Shown here: in pieces, positions 5,579 to 6,502 of the stretch
Position numbering within the stretch: the stretch's first letter is position 1
How the letters are laid out: each line of letters opens with the position of its first letter
Origin: Gulosibacter sediminis
Lineage (GTDB): Bacteria; Actinomycetota; Actinomycetes; Actinomycetales; Microbacteriaceae
Assembly: GCF_014904065.1 (NCBI RefSeq)
Contig: NZ_JACXJG010000022.1
Coordinates: 36,117-42,618, forward strand
DNA: 6,502 nucleotides
Reading direction: 5' to 3'
The notes under the pieces: model-generated
The model's database searches: none
The model's input: only the letters and a program-made list of their open reading frames with translations
What the model was told of the DNA's origin: nothing
Made by a program: the position numbers and the translations under genes

Positions 5579-6097
5579 ATGGCGACCAAGGAGGCAACCG
5601 TCGCTGAGCTCGTGGAGCGATTCCAGGGCTCAAACGCCGTTGTGCTGACTGAGTACCGCGGTCTCACCGTTGCACAGCTCAAGGAGCTGCGCCGTTCGCT
5701 CGGTGAGAACGCAACCTACGCCGTGGCAAAGAACACGCTCGCCAAGATCGCAGCCAACAAGGCTGGGTTCGAGGGTCTCGACGACAACTTCGCTGGTCCG
5801 ACCGCTATTGCGTTCGTCACCGGTGAGGTCGTTGACGCGGCCAAGGCACTGCGCGACTTTGCCAAGGACAACCCTCTCCTGGTGATTAAGGGTGGCTACT
5901 TCGACGGTAAGCCGCTCACCCCGGAAGAGGTCAACAAGCTCGCCGACCTCGAGTCCCGCGAAACGCTGCTTGGCAAGCTTGCCGGCGCGTTCAAGGCCTC
6001 GCTGTTCGGTGCCGCGTACATGTTCACCGCGCCCGCGTCGAAGGCGGTTCGTACCGTCGACGCGCTGCGTGCAAAGCAGGAAGAGACCGCGGAGTAG
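5579..6097 (+). CDS. rplJ: 50S ribosomal protein L10
   Basis: Stalk-base protein of the large ribosomal subunit. Its N-terminal domain binds 23S rRNA and its C-terminal helix carries L7/L12 dimers that recruit translation factors; free L10 also represses its own operon through the leader. The product is 172 residues, normal for actinobacteria. Typical blocks are [20 protein letters not shown] (21-40), [12 protein letters not shown] (47-58) and FAGPTAIAF (71-79), with the L12-binding tail after about residue 130 ([13 protein letters not shown] onward) and an acidic end. ATG 5579 follows GAGAGGAGAACC, a strong ribosome binding site. An in-frame ATG at 5471 is rejected because that extension would encode the terminator hairpin. 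rplL follows after 42 bases in the same operon. Confidence 0.97.
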   Translation: MATKEATVAELVERFQGSNAVVLTEYRGLTVAQLKELRRSLGENATYAVAKNTLAKIAANKAGFEGLDDNFAGPTAIAFVTGEVVDAAKALRDFAKDNPLLVIKGGYFDGKPLTPEEVNKLADLESRETLLGKLAGAFKASLFGAAYMFTAPASKAVRTVDALRAKQEETAE

Positions 6098-6114
6098 TCC
6101 GTCCCGGACCGCGG
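6087..6114 (+). other. Hairpin across the rplJ stop codon
   Basis: CCGCGG (6087-6092) can pair with CCGCGG (6109-6114), and TCCG (6098-6101) with CGGA (6105-6108), leaving a five-base bulge AGTAG and a TCC loop. The rplJ stop (6095-6097) lies in the bulge. There is no T-tract. It may help set the higher yield of L12 over L10 by affecting translation coupling or mRNA processing. Confidence 0.45.
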
Positions 6115-6139
6115 CATTTCATAACTAAGGAGAAACCCC

Positions 6140-6502
6140 ATGGCTAAGCTCACCGCTGAAGAGCTCATCGAGCAGTTCAAGGAGCTCACCCTCATCGAGC
6201 TCAGCGACTTCGTGAAGCTCTTCGAAGAGACCTTCGAAGTCACCGCTGCTGCCCCCGTTGCTGTTGCTGCTGCCGGCGGCGCTGCTGCTGCTGACGCTCC
6301 GGCCGAGGAAGAGAAGACCGAGTTCGACGTCATTCTCGAGGCTGCTGGCGACAAGAAGATCCAGGTCATCAAGGAGGTGCGTGGTCTTACCTCGCTCGGC
6401 CTTGGCGACGCGAAGGCACTCGTTGACGGCGCTCCGAAGCCCGTCCTCGAGGGCGCAAGCAAGGAAGACGCTGAGAAGGCCAAGGAGGCCCTCGAGGCCG
6501 CC
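6140..6502 (+). CDS. rplL: 50S ribosomal protein L7/L12 (3' end cut off)
   Basis: Multicopy stalk protein that binds L10 and stimulates GTPase factors. The window ends after 121 codons without a stop; family members usually run to about 125-130 residues, so only the last few codons are missing. The N-terminal dimerisation domain spans about 1-33 ([20 protein letters not shown]). An Ala/Gly/Pro-rich hinge spans 36-55. The factor-binding C-terminal domain starts near 58 and contains KTEFDVIL (59-66), [10 protein letters not shown] (72-81), [12 protein letters not shown] (84-95) and [20 protein letters not shown] (98-117). AAGGAG (6127-6132) lies seven bases before the ATG. Confidence 0.97.
   Translation, partial: MAKLTAEELIEQFKELTLIELSDFVKLFEETFEVTAAAPVAVAAAGGAAAADAPAEEEKTEFDVILEAAGDKKIQVIKEVRGLTSLGLGDAKALVDGAPKPVLEGASKEDAEKAKEALEAA

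Noticed and set aside
5356..5607. Possible leader peptide frames across the L10 leader
   Set aside because: They overlap the structured L10 leader, the terminator and the rplJ start, have no ribosome binding site, and L10 leaders work by protein binding rather than by a leader peptide.

Overview
The window looks like a piece of a high-GC actinobacterial chromosome, most likely Microbacteriaceae-like. The L10 and L7/L12 sequences, the TAGACT -10 box of the ribosomal operon and the GC-rich third codon positions of the flanking genes point that way. This placement is inference from sequence style, not from a database search.

Layout. (1) 43-867, plus strand: a YqaJ/lambda-exonuclease-family nuclease with all catalytic motifs. 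(2) 868-4026, minus strand: a 1052-residue protein that joins a complete XPB/SSL2-like SF2 helicase to a nearly complete sigma-70 factor (regions 1.2 to 4.2), followed by a basic and proline-rich tail. It converges on gene 1 with no spacer; the two stop codons abut as TAGCTA. (3) 4129-4825, minus strand: NAD(P)H-hydrate epimerase (nnrE), split by a one-base frameshift in a run of eight G. (4) 4826-5578: a gene-free stretch of about 750 bases. It holds degenerate 72-bp tandem repeats, overlapping inverted repeats, a strong promoter and a ribosomal protein L10 leader that ends in an intrinsic terminator. (5) 5579-6097 rplJ and 6140 to the window end rplL (3' end cut off), plus strand.

How it works together. 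The rplJ-rplL part is a standard autoregulated operon. L10 (with L12) is expected to bind its leader RNA and favour the terminator; a competing antiterminator pairing can be drawn by hand. nnrE repairs damaged NAD(P)H hydrates and is unrelated to its neighbours in function.

The outstanding item is the helicase-sigma fusion. Its ATPase motifs, its beta' coiled-coil contact residues and its -35 recognition helix are intact, but two -10-region positions are changed. The gene is visibly less GC-rich than the genes on both sides in sampled rows, which fits an acquired or accessory gene. It may be a sigma factor carrying its own DNA translocase, or a helicase delivered to RNA polymerase. Its role (stress transcription, repair, anti-phage defence) cannot be decided from sequence alone.
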